In this document: positions 6,060 through 7,725 of the stretch, piece after piece
Position numbering within the stretch: position 1 is the first letter of the stretch
Layout: every line of letters begins with the position of its first letter
Assembly: GCA_021785115.1 (NCBI GenBank)
Contig: JAJYGO010000018.1
Location: 1 to 7,725, forward strand
Length of the DNA: 7,725 nt
Direction: 5' to 3'
Source of the DNA: Chloroflexota bacterium
GTDB taxonomy: Bacteria; Chloroflexota; Limnocylindria; Limnocylindrales; CSP1-4
Position numbers and translations under genes: made by a program
Notes under the pieces: generated by a model
What the model saw: the letters and a program-made list of their open reading frames with translations, nothing else
Databases searched by the model: none
Told to the model about the DNA's origin: nothing

Positions 6060-6979
6060 CCGCCATCCGGGTGGCGTCCGCGCCCTGCTCGTTCGGTGTG
6101 GACGAGGTGGTGGTCCACGACACGTGGATGCCGGGACCGGACGAGCTGCTCGACTGGATGGCGACCCTCGGCTATGAGGGCACCGAGCTCGGACCGCCAG
6201 GCTTCATGGGCGACGGGCCCACGACGGGAGCGCGGTTGGCGGAGCGTGGGTTGACGTTCATCGGCGCGTTCCTGCCCCAGACGCTCACTGACGACGAACG
6301 CTGCGCTCGTGACCGGGCCTGGATGGAGGGGCTGCTGGCCGAGATCCGCCGCGGGCTCCCGGAGGGCGCTGCGCCGTTCGCGGTGCTCTCGGACGCCATC
6401 GACCAGCCGATTCGCCAGCGGGCCGCCGGGCGGGTCGCGTCGCGTCCCGACGCCCAGCTCGACGGCACCGGCTGGCAGCGCTTGGTGGACAACCTCCACC
6501 GGTCCGCCGAGCGGGCGGCAACGCTCGGCTTCCAGCCCGTGGTCCACCCCCACTGCGGAACGTACCTCGAGACCGCCGGCGAGATCGACCGGCTGGTCAA
6601 CAGCCTCGACCCGTCGCTGATCGGGCTGTGCCTGGACACGGGCCACTTCCGCTTCGGCGACGCCGAGCCAGCCGCCAGTCTCCGCGCCTATCGCGCGCTG
6701 GTCCGGCATGTGCACGTCAAGGACTGCGCCACGCGGGTCCGCGACGCGGTCGTGGCGCGGGGCGAAGACGTCATAGCGGCCCTCGCTAACGGCGTGTTCT
6801 GTGGACTCGGGGCGGGCGACGCCGACATCCCGGCTGCGGTGCAGGCCCTCCGAGATATCGGCTACACCGGCTGGGTCGTGGTGGAGCAGGACCAGTTCTT
6901 GGCCCTTTCGGTCACGCGTGACGAGGTCGTGGATGGCCAGCGGGCCAACCGCGAGTACCTCTCCCGCCTGGGGGTTTGA
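6056..6979 (+). CDS. IolE-like (inosose dehydratase-type) sugar isomerase/epimerase family TIM barrel
   Basis: Cytoplasmic xylose-isomerase-like TIM-barrel enzyme, 307 residues. Motifs match the inosose dehydratase (IolE) branch: VVHPHCGTYLET (about 162-173), LCLDTGHFRFGDAEP (191-205), HVHVKD (218-223), NGVFCGLGAGDADI (245-258) and GYTGWVVVEQDQ (269-280). Likely metal ligands are Glu172, Asp194, His220 and Glu277, placed by family pattern. IolE removes water from 2-keto-myo-inositol; relatives isomerise or epimerise keto-sugars, so a dehydratase acting on the dehydrogenase product is plausible but not proven. The GTG at 6056 (GTGA overlap with the preceding stop) is chosen because it retains the first barrel strand (IRVASAPCSFG). 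No other inositol genes (iolB, iolC, iolD) are in the window. It is the last gene of the operon and is convergent with the regulator. Confidence 0.88.
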   Translation: MTAIRVASAPCSFGVDEVVVHDTWMPGPDELLDWMATLGYEGTELGPPGFMGDGPTTGARLAERGLTFIGAFLPQTLTDDERCARDRAWMEGLLAEIRRGLPEGAAPFAVLSDAIDQPIRQRAAGRVASRPDAQLDGTGWQRLVDNLHRSAERAATLGFQPVVHPHCGTYLETAGEIDRLVNSLDPSLIGLCLDTGHFRFGDAEPAASLRAYRALVRHVHVKDCATRVRDAVVARGEDVIAALANGVFCGLGAGDADIPAAVQALRDIGYTGWVVVEQDQFLALSVTRDEVVDGQRANREYLSRLGV

Positions 6980-7033
6980 GGCTCCGAGCCGGGTCGGCGC
7001 ACCGGCCTCGACGGGGGATGTCGTTGACACCGG

Positions 7034-7073
7034 CGCCGGCCCGCCGCCGCATCTAGCCGCCGGCCCGCCGCCG
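7034..7073. repeat. 16-bp direct repeat, two copies offset by 24 bases
   Basis: CGCCGGCCCGCCGCCG occurs at 7034-7049 and again at 7058-7073. The second copy covers the last codons of the LacI-family gene; the first is in the convergent gap. A perfect 10-bp palindrome, CCGGCGCCGG, sits at 7030-7039. The elements could fold into GC-rich stems, but no T-tract follows on either strand, so I do not call a terminator. A small tandem duplication in GC-rich sequence is the simplest explanation. Confidence 0.5.
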
Positions 7074-7725
7074 GGTGCTCTCGCGGACCGCGAGGCGCAC
7101 AGGGAGCACTCGTGTCGGCGCGAGCTCGCCGGTGGCAATGGCGCCGAGCAGCACGGCCACCGCCAGGGCGCCCATCTCGGCCGCCGGCTGGATCACCGTC
7201 GTGAGGCGCGGGTTGGCGATGGCGGCGAACGGGATGTCGTCGAAGCCGGCCACCGCGACGTCCCCCGGCACCGACACCCCGATCGTCCGGAAGCCGTCGA
7301 GCAGGCCCAGGGCCACCCGGTCGTCGTACGCGACGACCGCGTCTGCGCCGGCGTCGCGCAACTCCGCCGCCAGCTTCGCGCGCGCGTCCGCCAAGTACGA
7401 GAACGGCCCCAGCGGCGCGACGCCCAGTCGCTCCCTGACGATCGTGTCGAGCGCTCCCTGGCGAACCGCGTTCGATCCCGGCCGATCGGGCACGCCGACG
7501 AATGCGATTCGGCGGCAGCCCTCGTCCGCGAGGTGCTCGACGAGCTGGCGGATCCCGTCGGGTTCGTCCGGCCGCAGGCAGCCCAGGTCCAGCTGGATCG
7601 GTCGCCCGCCCTTGAGCCGCTCGCTGTTGAGGAACACGACCGGGCTGGGTCGAACCATCGCCGTGATCGCCTCGAGGTCGAGCACGGAGCCCATGAGCGC
7701 CAGGCCGTCGGCGCGGTGCGCCGTG
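7053..7725 (-). CDS. LacI-family transcriptional regulator, C-terminal ligand-binding domain (5' end beyond right edge)
   Basis: The - strand frame is open from the right edge to TAG 7055-7053. About 224 codons are visible, roughly two thirds of a LacI/GalR protein. The sequence follows the family through both lobes of the periplasmic-binding-protein-like domain: RADGLALMGS (7711-7682), PVVFLN, RRIAFVGVPD, a DAVVAYDDRVALGLLDGFR segment, VPGDVAVAGFDDIPFA (about 7271-7224), LTTVIQP and the terminal LAVREST. The helix-turn-helix and hinge helix lie outside the window, so DNA binding cannot be confirmed here. The gene is convergent with the operon, and its last codons include the second copy of the 16-bp repeat. 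It is the natural candidate to bind the operator at 784-797 in response to the imported solute or a metabolite. Its own promoter lies beyond the window. Confidence 0.93.
   Translation of the reverse strand, partial: TAHRADGLALMGSVLDLEAITAMVRPSPVVFLNSERLKGGRPIQLDLGCLRPDEPDGIRQLVEHLADEGCRRIAFVGVPDRPGSNAVRQGALDTIVRERLGVAPLGPFSYLADARAKLAAELRDAGADAVVAYDDRVALGLLDGFRTIGVSVPGDVAVAGFDDIPFAAIANPRLTTVIQPAAEMGALAVAVLLGAIATGELAPTRVLPVRLAVRESTRRRAGG

Noticed and set aside
6980..7006. Intrinsic terminator after the IolE-like gene
   Set aside because: The stems are only four to five base pairs (6980-6990, and 6988-6992 with 7002-7006) and no T-run follows.
5897..7138. Long - strand open frame (413 codons) opposite the IolE-like gene
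   Set aside because: Overlaps a clearly recognisable enzyme on the + strand and the end of the LacI-family gene in another frame. Composition is shadow-like.

Overview
This is a GC-rich bacterial window in which codons overwhelmingly end in G or C. It carries one compact transport and catabolism operon on the + strand, flanked by two incomplete genes on the - strand. The Tat-type lipoprotein signal followed by an Ala/Ser/Thr/Pro linker on the binding protein, together with the high GC, would fit a Chloroflexota lineage, with Actinomycetota as an alternative. That placement is an impression from sequence style only.

Layout. (1) Bases 1-764, - strand: an open frame running off the left edge, an unassigned protein whose predicted beta-rich pattern I cannot place securely. 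(2) Bases 765-946: the divergent control region. It holds a near-perfect LacI-family operator (784-797), a possible -10 element for the leftward gene, a strong Shine-Dalgarno sequence (828-833) and a 35-codon leader reading frame (843-950) whose stop overlaps the start of the first transporter gene. (3) Bases 947-5058: a four-gene ABC importer of the PotABCD (spermidine/putrescine) architecture: ATPase, Tat/lipoprotein binding protein, and two permeases. The binding-protein gene has an in-frame TAA at 3119-3121. The same frame continues for 48 well-conserved-looking codons to a TGA at 3266-3268. (4) Bases 5058-6979: a zinc-dependent medium-chain dehydrogenase and an inosose-dehydratase-like TIM-barrel enzyme, both translationally coupled to the genes before them. 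(5) Bases 6980-7052: a short convergent intergenic gap with GC-rich repeats and no convincing terminator. (6) Bases 7053-7725, - strand: the C-terminal ligand-binding part of a LacI-family repressor, whose DNA-binding N-terminus lies beyond the right edge.

Working model (inference). The LacI-type regulator binds the operator at 784-797 and represses the operon, and perhaps the divergent gene. The inducer would be a polyol or cyclitol-like solute taken up by the PotABCD-type importer, oxidised by the dehydrogenase and then dehydrated or isomerised by the IolE-like enzyme. The unusual points are the pairing of a polyamine-type importer with polyol/inositol-type enzymes, the leader peptide frame, and the internal stop in the binding protein.
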